From positions 1 through 64,000 of the forward strand of contig JAFYSU010000055.1 in the NCBI GenBank assembly GCA_017559185.1: DNA of 64,000 nt, written 5' to 3'. The notes under the pieces were generated by a model, which had not been told where the DNA came from, did not search any database, and saw only the letters and a program-made list of their open reading frames with translations. Within the stretch, counting starts at the first letter, position 1, and each line of letters starts with the position of its first letter. Origin of the DNA: Oscillospiraceae bacterium. GTDB taxonomy: Bacteria; Bacillota; Clostridia; Oscillospirales; Ruminococcaceae. Of the stretch, positions 24,869-33,251 are shown piece by piece. Position numbers and translations under genes: made by a program.

Positions 24869-25534
24869 TTAATAGCCGTTTGCCTGTTCGCCTGCAAGCA
24901 TTGCTACGGCCGAGCTTGTCCCTATACGGTCGCATCCTTCGTTTAAGAACATTTCCAAATCTGCTTTGGTTTTAACTCCGCCCGCAGCTTTGATTTTTAC
25001 ATTTTCGCCGATATGTTTTTTCATCAGCAGTATGTCATCCAGTACTGCTCCGCCTGTTCCAAATCCTGTTGATGTTTTAATGTAATCCGCTTTGCCATTG
25101 GTAACACATTTGCAAAGCGCGATTTTTTCGTCTTCGGTAAGATAGCAGGTTTCAATAATTACCTTTAAGATATTACTGCCTACTGCGTTTTTCATAGCCG
25201 ATATTTCCTCGGTAATTTTTTCAAAATCTCCGTTTTTAACATCGCCCAAATTAACAACCATGTCGATTTCCGAAGCACCGTCTGCCAATGCCTGTTTTAC
25301 CTCCTGCACCTTTGCCGAAGTTGTACTGTAACCCAAAGGAAAGCCTACAACTGTGCAAATATTAAGCTTTTCACCGTAAGCTGCGTGTATTCTTGCCACA
25401 TACGAAGGCGGCACACAAACCGAAGCCGTGCCGTATTTAACCGCATCATCACACAGCTTTTTTATATCGTCCCATGTACAGCACGGTTTAAGCAAGGTAT
25501 GGTCTATATGTTTTAAGATTTCGGAATTTGTCAC
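24869..25534 (-). CDS. deoC: Deoxyribose-phosphate aldolase
   Basis: Class I aldolase splitting 2-deoxyribose-5-phosphate into glyceraldehyde-3-phosphate and acetaldehyde. The 221 residues match the short bacterial form. Catalytic lysines are visible in DYIKTSTGFG (Schiff base) and KAAGGVKT; the conserved Asp is in IDMVVNLG. Translation starts at GTG, after AAAGGG. It is the first gene of a five-gene operon whose other members import nucleosides, so the operon would take up deoxynucleosides and burn the sugar. No deoD/pdp phosphorylase or drm gene is in this window. Confidence 0.96.
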   Translation of the reverse strand: MTNSEILKHIDHTLLKPCCTWDDIKKLCDDAVKYGTASVCVPPSYVARIHAAYGEKLNICTVVGFPLGYSTTSAKVQEVKQALADGASEIDMVVNLGDVKNGDFEKITEEISAMKNAVGSNILKVIIETCYLTEDEKIALCKCVTNGKADYIKTSTGFGTGGAVLDDILLMKKHIGENVKIKAAGGVKTKADLEMFLNEGCDRIGTSSAVAMLAGEQANGY

Positions 25535-25593
25535 CGTATCACCCTTTAAAAATAAATTTGTTTATCAACAGCAATTTAAAAACATACTTTCTA

Positions 25594-25622
25594 AGTGTAT
25601 ATAATGTACCCATTTTTGTCAA
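25594..25622 (-). promoter_or_regulatory. SigA-type promoter of deoC operon
   Basis: Leftward TTGACA (25617-25622) and TACACT (25594-25599) have a 17-base spacer; an alternative TATACA at 15 bases overlaps. It lies about 60 bases before deoC. I saw no clear DeoR dyad. Confidence 0.65.
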
Positions 25623-25704
25623 TCAGCGACAATAACCCAACAGTATTATTTGCATGGTTTTGTGTTTTCAACCATACATAAAACAATTATTTAAACTAAT
25701 CCTT

Positions 25705-26475
25705 TTAAAGCAGCAGAGTAAATATTCCGTAAATAACGGGCTGATGAATTAAGTAGATAACCAAAGAATGTTTACCCATAAAATTCAAAAATCCGCAGCC
25801 TTTACAGTGCGCAATTATGCCAAGCTTATCCTTTACGGATTTATGAATAAAGTAACCTGCCGAAAACAGGAAAAACCATGGAACAAGCGGAAAATAATCC
25901 GTTGACCAAAAACCGCTGAACGGCAATCCTAAAAATGCCGTAAAGAAATTTTTATACCATTCTGGCGGAAGGCTGAAAAGTGTTATTTTTCCGAAAGATA
26001 TAATCCCATCCGATACATTTCGTGTAAGTATAAAAAGCAGACTAAACACAATAAATCCATACACAGGCTTTACTTTTATAAACAGCTTGTCGGCTGCTGT
26101 CATAATAATCATAGAGCTGCCCAAAAGAGTAAGTACACCAAACAAAACCTTTTGCTGCGGAACTGCCGCAATAGTTACCAGCGATAACAAAAAGCTTGCT
26201 GTCAAAACCACCATACCTCGTTTAAGCGGTCGTTTGCTCATCGACCAGCAAAATCCCGAAAGCAAAATAAAAGTCCAGCAAACCATCTGCTGCCAAACAT
26301 ATGCCGCTGTACCGTAAAACCATTTCCACTCCATGCCGAATATGTAAACCAAATCCCATACAGCATGGTATATTATCATACTTAATAAATTTAATCCCCT
26401 TAAACTGTCAAGCAGATGATAACGCGTCCTTTTCTGCCCCGTTTGCGCTCTGTCCATAACAGCGGCTGAATTCAT
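25705..26475 (-). CDS. DUF1624 / HGSNAT-like membrane protein
   Basis: Integral membrane protein of 256 residues with about seven hydrophobic segments. The N-terminal motif YHLLDSLRGLNLLSMIIYHA and the C-terminal GKHSLVIYLIHQPVIYG are typical of the DUF1624 family, related to the catalytic part of heparan-alpha-glucosaminide N-acetyltransferase and to membrane acyltransferases; the conserved His (IIYH) may be catalytic. Substrate unknown; transfer of acetyl groups to a surface sugar is the family-based guess. The start was placed at the ATG after GGGGAGGAG. A terminator separates it from the radical SAM gene upstream. Confidence 0.82.
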   Translation of the reverse strand: MNSAAVMDRAQTGQKRTRYHLLDSLRGLNLLSMIIYHAVWDLVYIFGMEWKWFYGTAAYVWQQMVCWTFILLSGFCWSMSKRPLKRGMVVLTASFLLSLVTIAAVPQQKVLFGVLTLLGSSMIIMTAADKLFIKVKPVYGFIVFSLLFILTRNVSDGIISFGKITLFSLPPEWYKNFFTAFLGLPFSGFWSTDYFPLVPWFFLFSAGYFIHKSVKDKLGIIAHCKGCGFLNFMGKHSLVIYLIHQPVIYGIFTLLL

Positions 26476-26524
26476 ATAAAACAAACTCCTCCCCAATAAT
26501 TTTGCAGAATTATCCGCTGCAAAT

Positions 26525-26571
26525 AAAAACAAGAGGGTACTATTTATCGTTCCCGATAAATTATACCCTCT
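26525..26571 (-). terminator. Intrinsic terminator of the radical SAM gene
   Basis: Outer arms AGAGGGTA (26532-26539) and TACCCTCT (26564-26571) are extended by inner ATTTATCG-type pairing. Leftward, TTGTTTTTATT follows. Confidence 0.88.
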
Positions 26572-26588
26572 TTAAAAATTTCAGTCAA

Positions 26589-28316
26589 TCAATCGCCAAT
26601 TACAATCTCAAAGCTTTCAGCTTTGCCTGTTAATCCTCTTTTTTCATAATTAAACAGCATAGCCGTTGTTTTGCGTTCTCCGCTTGCCATGTCATATGCA
26701 AACACCTGCAAATGCGCTATTCGTGAAATACGCTTACCGTTTTCACCCTCGAATTCTGGGAGATAGCGTGTAATGTTTTCGGTGTTGTCATAAAATTCAA
26801 TTATCTGCTTTTGATAATCGTCATTCAGGCGATTTTTAATAAACTCAGGCAGCTTTTTTGGTTTTTCGTGAAGGCATATATCCAAAAGGCAGCATTCTTC
26901 CATAAAATCGGTAAATTGCAGTCCTTTTTCAATGCAAAAATCACGCAGTATTGTGTAAAGCTGTTCTTTTGTTTGATTCTTTAAATGATGTCCCTGCTGT
27001 GAAAAATAGCTTCCAAGCTGCTCGTAAAAATCGAATGGGGTTGCAAACAGTGGTACAAGCTGTTCCAGAATATTACTGAAACGACCACTGTTGTAATATC
27101 GCTCCACCATATCCTCGGTTTGCTTTAAAGACAATATATCGTCATAGGAAAGCCACTTTGTAGCCATTACCTCATACGGTGCACGAGTAGTGTAAATTAT
27201 CCCGAATTCCTGTTTTTGACGATGTATTGCAGAACCTTTAAGAACCTTTAAAAAACCCAACTGAAGCTGCTGCGGACGCAGTGCATAAACATCGTTAAAT
27301 GAGTTGGCAAATGACTTTTTATCTTCATACGGCAGTCCCGCTATCAAATCCAAATGCTGGTGAATATTGCCGAAACTGTCAATTTTTTTGCATATCTCAA
27401 ACAGTGACGGAATATGCGTTTTACGGGTAATTCCTGCCAATGTTTCGTTATTTGTGGACTGAACGCCAACCTCAAACTGGAACTGCTCTTTACGAACAGT
27501 TTTTAAAAAATCCATGGTTTCGTCATCCAAAAGCTCGCCCGCAATTTCAAAATGGAAATTGGTAACACCGTTGTCGTGCTCGGACAGATATTTCCAAATA
27601 GCCAAAGCATAGTTTTTGTTGCAGTTAAAAGTTCTGTCCACAAACTTTACCTGTCTTACCTTGTTTGCAAGGAAGATATCCATTGCTGCGAAAACCTGCT
27701 CCAACGGCATAAAACGCACCCCTGTTCCAATCGAGGACAGGCAGTAGCCGCATCTGAACGGACATCCGCGCGAGGCTTCAAAATACAGTATTCTTCCGCC
27801 AAGCTCATTTAAATCCTTGTACGGAAACGGCAGAACATCCAACGACGGCAGTGGTGCCGATTGTGTACTGTTTATTCCATTTTCACTGCGCCATGAAAGT
27901 GACGGCACCTGTTCGGCTGTACACACTCCGTTTACCCATTCCAAAAACGGAATCAGCACAGGCTCGCCTTCACCGCGTATAACAGCATCCACAAATGGGT
28001 ATTTTTCCAAAAGCTGTTCACTGTCGTAGCTTACCTCGGGTCCTGCCAAAACAATCTTGCAGTTTGGGGATACCTTTTTTAACTCCTCGCAAAGTTCAAG
28101 AACCATTTGTATATTCCAAATATAGCAGGAGAATACAATGCAGTCAGCTTTTAGCAGATAAATCTCACGCATAAGCTGCAGAATCCTATGATTTATGGTA
28201 TACTCCACAAACTCAGTTTCATAACCGCCATGCTGTTCCGCCAAACACTGCATATATCTTACAGCGAGATTTGTGTGTACATATTTTGCATTTATTGCTG
28301 CAAATACAGTTTTCAA
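26589..28316 (-). CDS. B12-binding-type radical SAM protein (DUF4080-like)
   Basis: Radical S-adenosylmethionine enzyme of 575 residues. The N-terminal 130 residues form a Rossmann-like cobalamin-binding-type domain (KIVLAGPEVSYD, VIRGEGEPVL). The radical SAM core follows, with the 4Fe-4S motif CPFRCGYC (C185, C189, C192). The C-terminal part (about 400-575) corresponds to the DUF4080 extension. Translation probably starts at TTG eight bases after AAAGGAGG, giving MKTVFAAINAKY, the expected family N-terminus; the GTG three codons earlier lies inside the ribosome site. The substrate is unknown; methylation or thioether chemistry is possible. It follows the FkbM gene with an 18-base gap. Confidence 0.88.
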   Translation of the reverse strand: MKTVFAAINAKYVHTNLAVRYMQCLAEQHGGYETEFVEYTINHRILQLMREIYLLKADCIVFSCYIWNIQMVLELCEELKKVSPNCKIVLAGPEVSYDSEQLLEKYPFVDAVIRGEGEPVLIPFLEWVNGVCTAEQVPSLSWRSENGINSTQSAPLPSLDVLPFPYKDLNELGGRILYFEASRGCPFRCGYCLSSIGTGVRFMPLEQVFAAMDIFLANKVRQVKFVDRTFNCNKNYALAIWKYLSEHDNGVTNFHFEIAGELLDDETMDFLKTVRKEQFQFEVGVQSTNNETLAGITRKTHIPSLFEICKKIDSFGNIHQHLDLIAGLPYEDKKSFANSFNDVYALRPQQLQLGFLKVLKGSAIHRQKQEFGIIYTTRAPYEVMATKWLSYDDILSLKQTEDMVERYYNSGRFSNILEQLVPLFATPFDFYEQLGSYFSQQGHHLKNQTKEQLYTILRDFCIEKGLQFTDFMEECCLLDICLHEKPKKLPEFIKNRLNDDYQKQIIEFYDNTENITRYLPEFEGENGKRISRIAHLQVFAYDMASGERKTTAMLFNYEKRGLTGKAESFEIVIGD

Positions 28317-28334
28317 GCTGTACACCTCCTTTTG

Positions 28335-29405
28335 TTATTCAGAAATGCAGTAAAGATTTGTATCCCATGCGGGAATGTATCGGTAATGTCTCATGTAAAA
28401 CTTGTAGTTTGGATTTATATCACGCACTTGCAAAGGTATTGCAAACATATCTTCGGTTCTGTGATAAATGGAAATAAGCATTTTGGGCTGATATTTCAAA
28501 ATTGTTTGCTTACAGCCGTTAATAGCTTCCTTTTCCGCACCTTCAACATCCATGTTTATAAAAGAAACTCGTTTTCCTTCTCTAACATTATCCAAAGAGT
28601 TCGCCTGTGTTGGCTTGCCTTTTTCCTTATCCAAAGAAGAATGTCTGCCCCCGCGGCTTGCAAAGTAAAGCACTTCTTCGGTGCTGTGTGCGGAAATGTT
28701 TCGGCAATCGGCATCTATTCCTAACTCCTGCATACGCGCAGTGAGTTTCTTATGGTTTTTCACATCAGGTTCGAATGCGGTTATGCTACTGTATTTCCCC
28801 GAAGTGTATTTCAAAAATTCCTCAACGGTATCGCCTTTGTATGCACCAAGGTCGGCATAATCCTCGTTTTCATCAAGACGCAGAATATTTTCGTATGCTT
28901 CGTCAGGTGTTGTGGTGCATGATGCAAGGTAGCGTATATCACCGCTTATTTTGTAATTCAGTATATCGGCAAACACTTTTCGGGATTGTTCGTCTGCAAG
29001 CATATCATACACCTGCTGCAGCTCGTTTTCATGTTTGACAATATAATCAAGGTCAAACAATCCGTCGCCAATAACAGGCACATCCGGAGCTGCAAATTCG
29101 TGACGCTCGGCAATTTTTGTAATGCGCTCTGTCATTGGAATGTCGTGTATACCAAACGCCATAAGAATGAACAGGTCACCATACTGTTCCTCCAGTTCGC
29201 TTAAACGATGCACCTTATACCCCATAAAAGAATGACCGCGTACAAATTCATCGCTGGCAAAAAAACCTGCAAGAGGTATGTTTTTTTCTTCAAGCACCTT
29301 CATTATTTTCAAGGCACCGTCACCCATTCCGTACATTACAATAGGTTTTTTTGTTTCCTTAAGTCTTTGCCATACTGTTTTGGTTTCTACAATAAAATCC
29401 AACAA
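28335..29405 (-). CDS. FkbM family methyltransferase with N-terminal Rossmann-like domain
   Basis: SAM-dependent methyltransferase of 356 residues. Residues about 15-110 (VMYGMGDGALKIMKVLEEKN) resemble the NAD- or nucleotide-sugar-binding Rossmann modules attached to glycan-modifying enzymes. From about 180 comes the FkbM core: DLGAYKGDTVEEFL (SAM-binding loop), ITAFEPD and FINMDVEGAEKEAING, the FkbM hallmark. Translation starts at TTG eight bases after GAGGAG. It probably O-methylates a sugar or surface glycan; this is inferred from family. It is co-oriented with and close to the radical SAM gene, and lies behind the tyrS terminator. Confidence 0.88.
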   Translation of the reverse strand: MLDFIVETKTVWQRLKETKKPIVMYGMGDGALKIMKVLEEKNIPLAGFFASDEFVRGHSFMGYKVHRLSELEEQYGDLFILMAFGIHDIPMTERITKIAERHEFAAPDVPVIGDGLFDLDYIVKHENELQQVYDMLADEQSRKVFADILNYKISGDIRYLASCTTTPDEAYENILRLDENEDYADLGAYKGDTVEEFLKYTSGKYSSITAFEPDVKNHKKLTARMQELGIDADCRNISAHSTEEVLYFASRGGRHSSLDKEKGKPTQANSLDNVREGKRVSFINMDVEGAEKEAINGCKQTILKYQPKMLISIYHRTEDMFAIPLQVRDINPNYKFYMRHYRYIPAWDTNLYCISE

Positions 29406-29424
29406 GGTTTTTTCTCCTCACCTT

Positions 29425-29460
29425 TGTAAAACAGTCCTCCCGTCAGGAAGGACTGTTCAT
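29425..29460 (-). terminator. Intrinsic terminator after tyrS
   Basis: ACAGTCCT (29431-29438) pairs with AGGACTGT (29449-29456) around a ten-base loop. A short TTTT follows leftward, so termination may be partial and allow transcription into the FkbM gene 20 bases on. Confidence 0.7.
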
Positions 29461-29469
29461 AAACTAAAA

Positions 29470-30687
29470 TTACAGGCTTACTTTGTGGAATACTTTTTTG
29501 CCTTTTTTAATTATTACACCATCACCGGACAGCTGTTCTTTTGTAATAACAGCTGTAAATTCGGTAACTTTTTCATCGTTTACCAATACGCCGCCCTGTT
29601 TAATTACTGTTCTTGCATCGCTTTTAGATTTTACCAATTCAGCTTTCATCATAGCATCAATAACAGTAATTGCACCATCGGTAAGGTCGTCTTCGGTCAA
29701 AACAGTTGCAGGCATGTTGCTCATATCGGCAGCACCACCAAAGAGTGCTTTTGCAGCAGCGATTGCTTTGTCTGCGTTTTCCTGACCATGAACAAATTTT
29801 GTTACCTCGTAAGCAAGGCGTTCTTTAGCAGCATTAAGCTGGCTGCCTTCCCACGCTTCCATAGCTTCGATTTCTTCAATCGGAACAAATGTGAGCAGTT
29901 TAAGGCAGTTGATAACATCGGCATCATCAACATTTCTCCAGTACTGGAAGAAGTCGTATGGGGAATATTTTTCAGCATCAAGCCATACAGCACCGCCTTC
30001 GGTTTTGCCCATTTTGCGGCCGTCTTTGGTGGTAAGCAGCTTAAAGGTCATACCGCATACTTCTTCACCTTCAACACGACGAACAAGGTCAACACCGCCA
30101 AGAATGTTTGCCCACTGGTCGTTGCCGCCCAGCTCCATTGTGCAGTTGTGCATCTGGTACAGTTTAAGGAAGTCGTAGCTCTGCATAATCATGTAGTTAA
30201 ATTCGATGAAGGAAAGACCTCTTTCCAAACGAGATTTAAAGCATTCTGCTGTAAGCATCTGGTTAACGGAAAAATGTACGCCTACATCACGCAGCAGTTC
30301 AACATAATTAAGTTTGAGCAGCCAGTCACCGTTGCGTGCAACAATAACTTTATCCAAGTCAACAAGTCTGCCCATCTGCTCAAGGAAACGGTCAGCATTG
30401 TAGTTAATTTCTTCTACAGTAAGCATTTTGCGCATATCGGTTTTGCCTGTTGGGTCACCTACCATTGTAGTACCTGTACCAAGCAGCAAAATTGGTCTGT
30501 GACCTGCTTTTATCATATGGTTAATAACCATAAGCTGCAAAAAGTGACCTACATGAAGGCTGTCAGCAGTAGCGTCAAAGCCAATGTAAAAGGTTACCTG
30601 CTCATTTTCCAGCTTGTGTTTAATTTTTTCGGGATGTGTCATCTGTGCGATAAGTCCGCGGCGTTCAAGTTCCTGAAATACGGTCAT
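29470..30687 (-). CDS. tyrS: Tyrosyl-tRNA synthetase
   Basis: Class I synthetase charging tRNA-Tyr. The 405 residues fit the TyrS subgroup with the HIGH-like motif HVGHF (about 41-45), the tyrosine pocket around YIGFDATADSLH and YDFLKLYQ, the KMSKS-like loop KMGKT (about 221-225), and a C-terminal S4 RNA-binding domain (about 340-400, SDARTVIKQGGVLVNDEK). The ATG follows AGAGGAAA. It is preceded by a T-box leader whose specifier reads as UAC, so expression should rise when uncharged tRNA-Tyr accumulates. Confidence 0.97.
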   Translation of the reverse strand: MTVFQELERRGLIAQMTHPEKIKHKLENEQVTFYIGFDATADSLHVGHFLQLMVINHMIKAGHRPILLLGTGTTMVGDPTGKTDMRKMLTVEEINYNADRFLEQMGRLVDLDKVIVARNGDWLLKLNYVELLRDVGVHFSVNQMLTAECFKSRLERGLSFIEFNYMIMQSYDFLKLYQMHNCTMELGGNDQWANILGGVDLVRRVEGEEVCGMTFKLLTTKDGRKMGKTEGGAVWLDAEKYSPYDFFQYWRNVDDADVINCLKLLTFVPIEEIEAMEAWEGSQLNAAKERLAYEVTKFVHGQENADKAIAAAKALFGGAADMSNMPATVLTEDDLTDGAITVIDAMMKAELVKSKSDARTVIKQGGVLVNDEKVTEFTAVITKEQLSGDGVIIKKGKKVFHKVSL

Positions 30688-30728
30688 TACAATTTCCTCT
30701 TTTCTATAATTTGTTTTTATTATCCAAC

Positions 30729-31000
30729 AAAAAAAGCCCTCTGCCTGACCATACAGTCAAGCAGAGGGCAGTCATTCTGACTACGGTACCACCTCTGGGT
30801 GTTTTTTCCTCACGAAAAAAACCTTAGCGGGTACAAAAATTATACCCCTACGCTGTAACGGGCGTTCCCGTCATAACCTACTTGGCAAAGCCGTTCGATA
30901 TGCCGCTCCGAAATGTATTCATACGACCGCCTTGTTTCCTTACACCTACCGAAAACTCTCTGCGCCGGCATCTGCCGTATTACTTCTTTTCATCATAGCA
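30729..31000 (-). promoter_or_regulatory. Tyrosine T-box leader controlling tyrS
   Basis: Leftward RNA leader with the conserved T-box sequence AGAGGTGGTACCGT (30783-30796). Its UGG-type bases pair with the acceptor end of uncharged tRNA. Downstream is a strong terminator: arms 30736-30749 and 30756-30769, followed by seven T. In Stem I the codon UAC (tyrosine) at 30915-30917 is preceded by GAA, the expected 3' side of the specifier loop, and an AGUA element lies near its 5' end at about 30990. This agrees with regulation by tRNA-Tyr of the gene downstream. Boundaries are approximate. Confidence 0.93.
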
Positions 31001-31046
31001 TTTTGTTGTATAACGCGGTAAAAGACCGCTTTGTCGCTTAGGCTGT

Positions 31047-31075
31047 ATTATAATACATGCCCATTTTTTTGTCAA
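31047..31075 (-). promoter_or_regulatory. Consensus SigA promoter of the tyrS T-box transcript
   Basis: Perfect TTGACA (31070-31075) and TATAAT (31047-31052) hexamers are 17 bases apart, reading leftward. The -35 hexamer includes the recN stop codon TGA. Confidence 0.93.
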
Positions 31076-32745
31076 GATTTCGCTAACTCCAGCATTTCCT
31101 TTGCATTTTGCAGACTGAGCTCGGTAATGTTTTCACCCGAAATAATACGGGCAATTTCGTGTTCTCTTGCAATTTCGGAAAGCGGAGTAACAGTGGTAAA
31201 TGTACGGTCATTTTCAACCTGTTTTTGAATACACAAATGGTGCGAAGCAAAGGCTGCAACCTGTGCCAGATGGGTAACCGCAATAACCTGTCGGTTTTTG
31301 GCTACCTGTTTCATCTTCATACCAATTTTTTGTGCAGCTTTTCCGCTTACACCTGTGTCAATTTCATCAAATATCGAAGTTGCTATCAAGTCCTTGTCGG
31401 CAAATACATTCTTTATCGAAAGCATTATTCTTGAAAGCTCACCGCCTGACGCAATTTTTGCCATAGGCTTTGCAGGCTCGCCAATATTTGTGCTTATTAA
31501 AAATTCTACTTCATCCTGCCCGGATGATTTCAAGCTTTCGGTTTCTTTTCTGTCTACAAAAAGCTTTACCGAAGGCATATTCAAAAAACTAAGCTCCGCC
31601 TGAACTGCCGCAACAAAACTTTCTCCTGCTTTAATGCGTGCCGCTGTCAGTTCGTCTGCCGCCTGCATCAAATCGTCCATCATGCTGTCAAGCTGGTCGT
31701 GAAGCTCTTTAAGCTTGCTGTCCGACTGCTTAATGTCAGCAAGCTCTGCCTTTGATTTATCACGAAGTTTTAAAATATCCTCGACATCTCCGCCGTATTT
31801 CCTTTTAAGCCTGTGAATAAGCTCCAAACGCTCCTCAATAATATCAAGTTCGTTAGGTTCGTATTCCATGCCGTCAAGCTTGGAGCCTACATTCATGCGC
31901 ATGTCATCAAGCTCAATGGACATAGCCTCAACTTTATCAGAAAGCTCGTTCATTTCCGGCAAAAACGCACCAAGCTGCAGCAATGTATCACGCAGACCCT
32001 CCATCAGCCTTATTGCTCCGGCATCTCTTTCGTCGTCACCGTCAAGCAAGAGGCGTGCATTTTCCAAGAGCATCGCAATACGCTGAATGTTGGTTATTTT
32101 TATTTTTCTGCTGTTAAGCGTTTCTTCCTCGCCAACTACAAGTTCAGCCTTATCAATTTCTTCAATGATGTACGAAAGCTCGGCAATTCGTTTTTGCTTT
32201 TGATTTTCGTCAACACCAAGAGATTTTATTTTCTTTTCTATTGCCACAGCTTTATCGTAAAATGAACGGTAATTCTTTTTATACTCGTAAAGCTGTCCGT
32301 AATCGTCCAAAAGCTGAAGATGTGTCGCAGGGTTAAGCAGCTGACCGCTGTCACGCTGACCGTGAATGTCAATAAGATGTGATGCAACCTCTTTTAATAT
32401 TTGCAGGGTTGCCGGTCTGCCGCCTATTTTGCATATGTTTTTGGAATCATGTTTAAGCTCACGAGTAATGATAAGGCTGTTGTCCTCGGCCTCATACCCA
32501 AGTTCGCTTATAATGCCGCATACTTTAGGAGAAATATCAGTAAACAGTGCCGAAATATATGCGCTGTCTTCGCCTGTTCGGATAATTTCTTTTGAAAGTC
32601 TTGCTCCCAAAACACCGCTTACAGCACTTACAAGTATGGTTTTGCCTGCACCGGTTTCCCCAGTAAAAACATTAAAACCATCATGAAAGTCTATAGCGGC
32701 TTCCTTTATTACAGCAAAATTCCGCAGATACAGTTGTGAGAGCAT
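31072..32745 (-). CDS. recN: DNA repair protein RecN
   Basis: SMC-like ATPase acting at double-strand breaks, cytoplasmic. The 557 residues show the N-terminal RecN motif LRNFAVIKEAAIDFHDGFNV, Walker A GETGAGKT (30-37), a long coiled-coil centre (about 150-370), the ABC signature LSRIMLSIKNV with ASGGE before it, and Walker B SIFDEIDTGVSGKAA. GGGAGG precedes the ATG. It is the last gene of the argR-containing housekeeping run, as in many Firmicutes (argR-recN order). Confidence 0.97.
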   Translation of the reverse strand: MLSQLYLRNFAVIKEAAIDFHDGFNVFTGETGAGKTILVSAVSGVLGARLSKEIIRTGEDSAYISALFTDISPKVCGIISELGYEAEDNSLIITRELKHDSKNICKIGGRPATLQILKEVASHLIDIHGQRDSGQLLNPATHLQLLDDYGQLYEYKKNYRSFYDKAVAIEKKIKSLGVDENQKQKRIAELSYIIEEIDKAELVVGEEETLNSRKIKITNIQRIAMLLENARLLLDGDDERDAGAIRLMEGLRDTLLQLGAFLPEMNELSDKVEAMSIELDDMRMNVGSKLDGMEYEPNELDIIEERLELIHRLKRKYGGDVEDILKLRDKSKAELADIKQSDSKLKELHDQLDSMMDDLMQAADELTAARIKAGESFVAAVQAELSFLNMPSVKLFVDRKETESLKSSGQDEVEFLISTNIGEPAKPMAKIASGGELSRIMLSIKNVFADKDLIATSIFDEIDTGVSGKAAQKIGMKMKQVAKNRQVIAVTHLAQVAAFASHHLCIQKQVENDRTFTTVTPLSEIAREHEIARIISGENITELSLQNAKEMLELAKS

Positions 32746-32762
32746 TCTACCCCTCCCAAAAA

Positions 32763-33218
32763 TTACATATCCAAAAGCTTTTTAAGCTGAGCCACCAGGT
32801 CGATTGCAGCTTTTTCGTTGCGCATTACAAAAAGTATTGTATCATCACCCGCAACTGTGCCAACAATGCCTTGCCATTCCATTGAATCCAACGCTGCACA
32901 CGCTGCACTTGCCATACCTGTATAGCATTTTACCACTACAATGTTTTGTGCATAGTCAACATTATTTACCGATTCGGTAAATATCGCATGGAATTTGAAA
33001 GAAATGTTGTATTTGTCTTCATTATGACCTGTAGCATAACGATATTGTCCGTTTGAACCAAGCTTTTTAACCAAACGCAGTTCTTTTATATCTCGTGATA
33101 CAGTTGCCTGTGTCACGGTAAAACCGGAACGGTTAAGCTGTTTTAAAAGTTCTTCCTGTGTATCAATGGACATTTCGGAAATAAGCTCCAAAATTTTTGT
33201 GTGACGCTTGGATTTCAT
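32763..33218 (-). CDS. argR: Arginine repressor ArgR
   Basis: Arginine-sensing regulator, hexameric when arginine is bound. The 151 residues include the N-terminal winged helix (about 1-70, with TVTQATVSRDIKELRLVK, the DNA-recognition helix) and the C-terminal arginine-binding domain (about 80-150, with GTVAGDDTILFVMR carrying the ligand-contacting Gly-Asp-Asp). Full length and intact. It lies between nadK and recN, the canonical clostridial placement. Arginine biosynthesis targets are not in this window. Confidence 0.97.
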   Translation of the reverse strand: MKSKRHTKILELISEMSIDTQEELLKQLNRSGFTVTQATVSRDIKELRLVKKLGSNGQYRYATGHNEDKYNISFKFHAIFTESVNNVDYAQNIVVVKCYTGMASAACAALDSMEWQGIVGTVAGDDTILFVMRNEKAAIDLVAQLKKLLDM

Positions 33219-33251
33219 TGCAGCACCCCTTAATTTTATATCACATGGGAA

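Noticed and set aside
29278-30780. Long rightward open frame (500 codons) opposite tyrS
   Set aside because: It is antisense to tyrS and its T-box leader, both supported by strong motifs. Its composition (Phe/Cys/His-rich) and lack of a ribosome site mark it as a shadow of codon bias.
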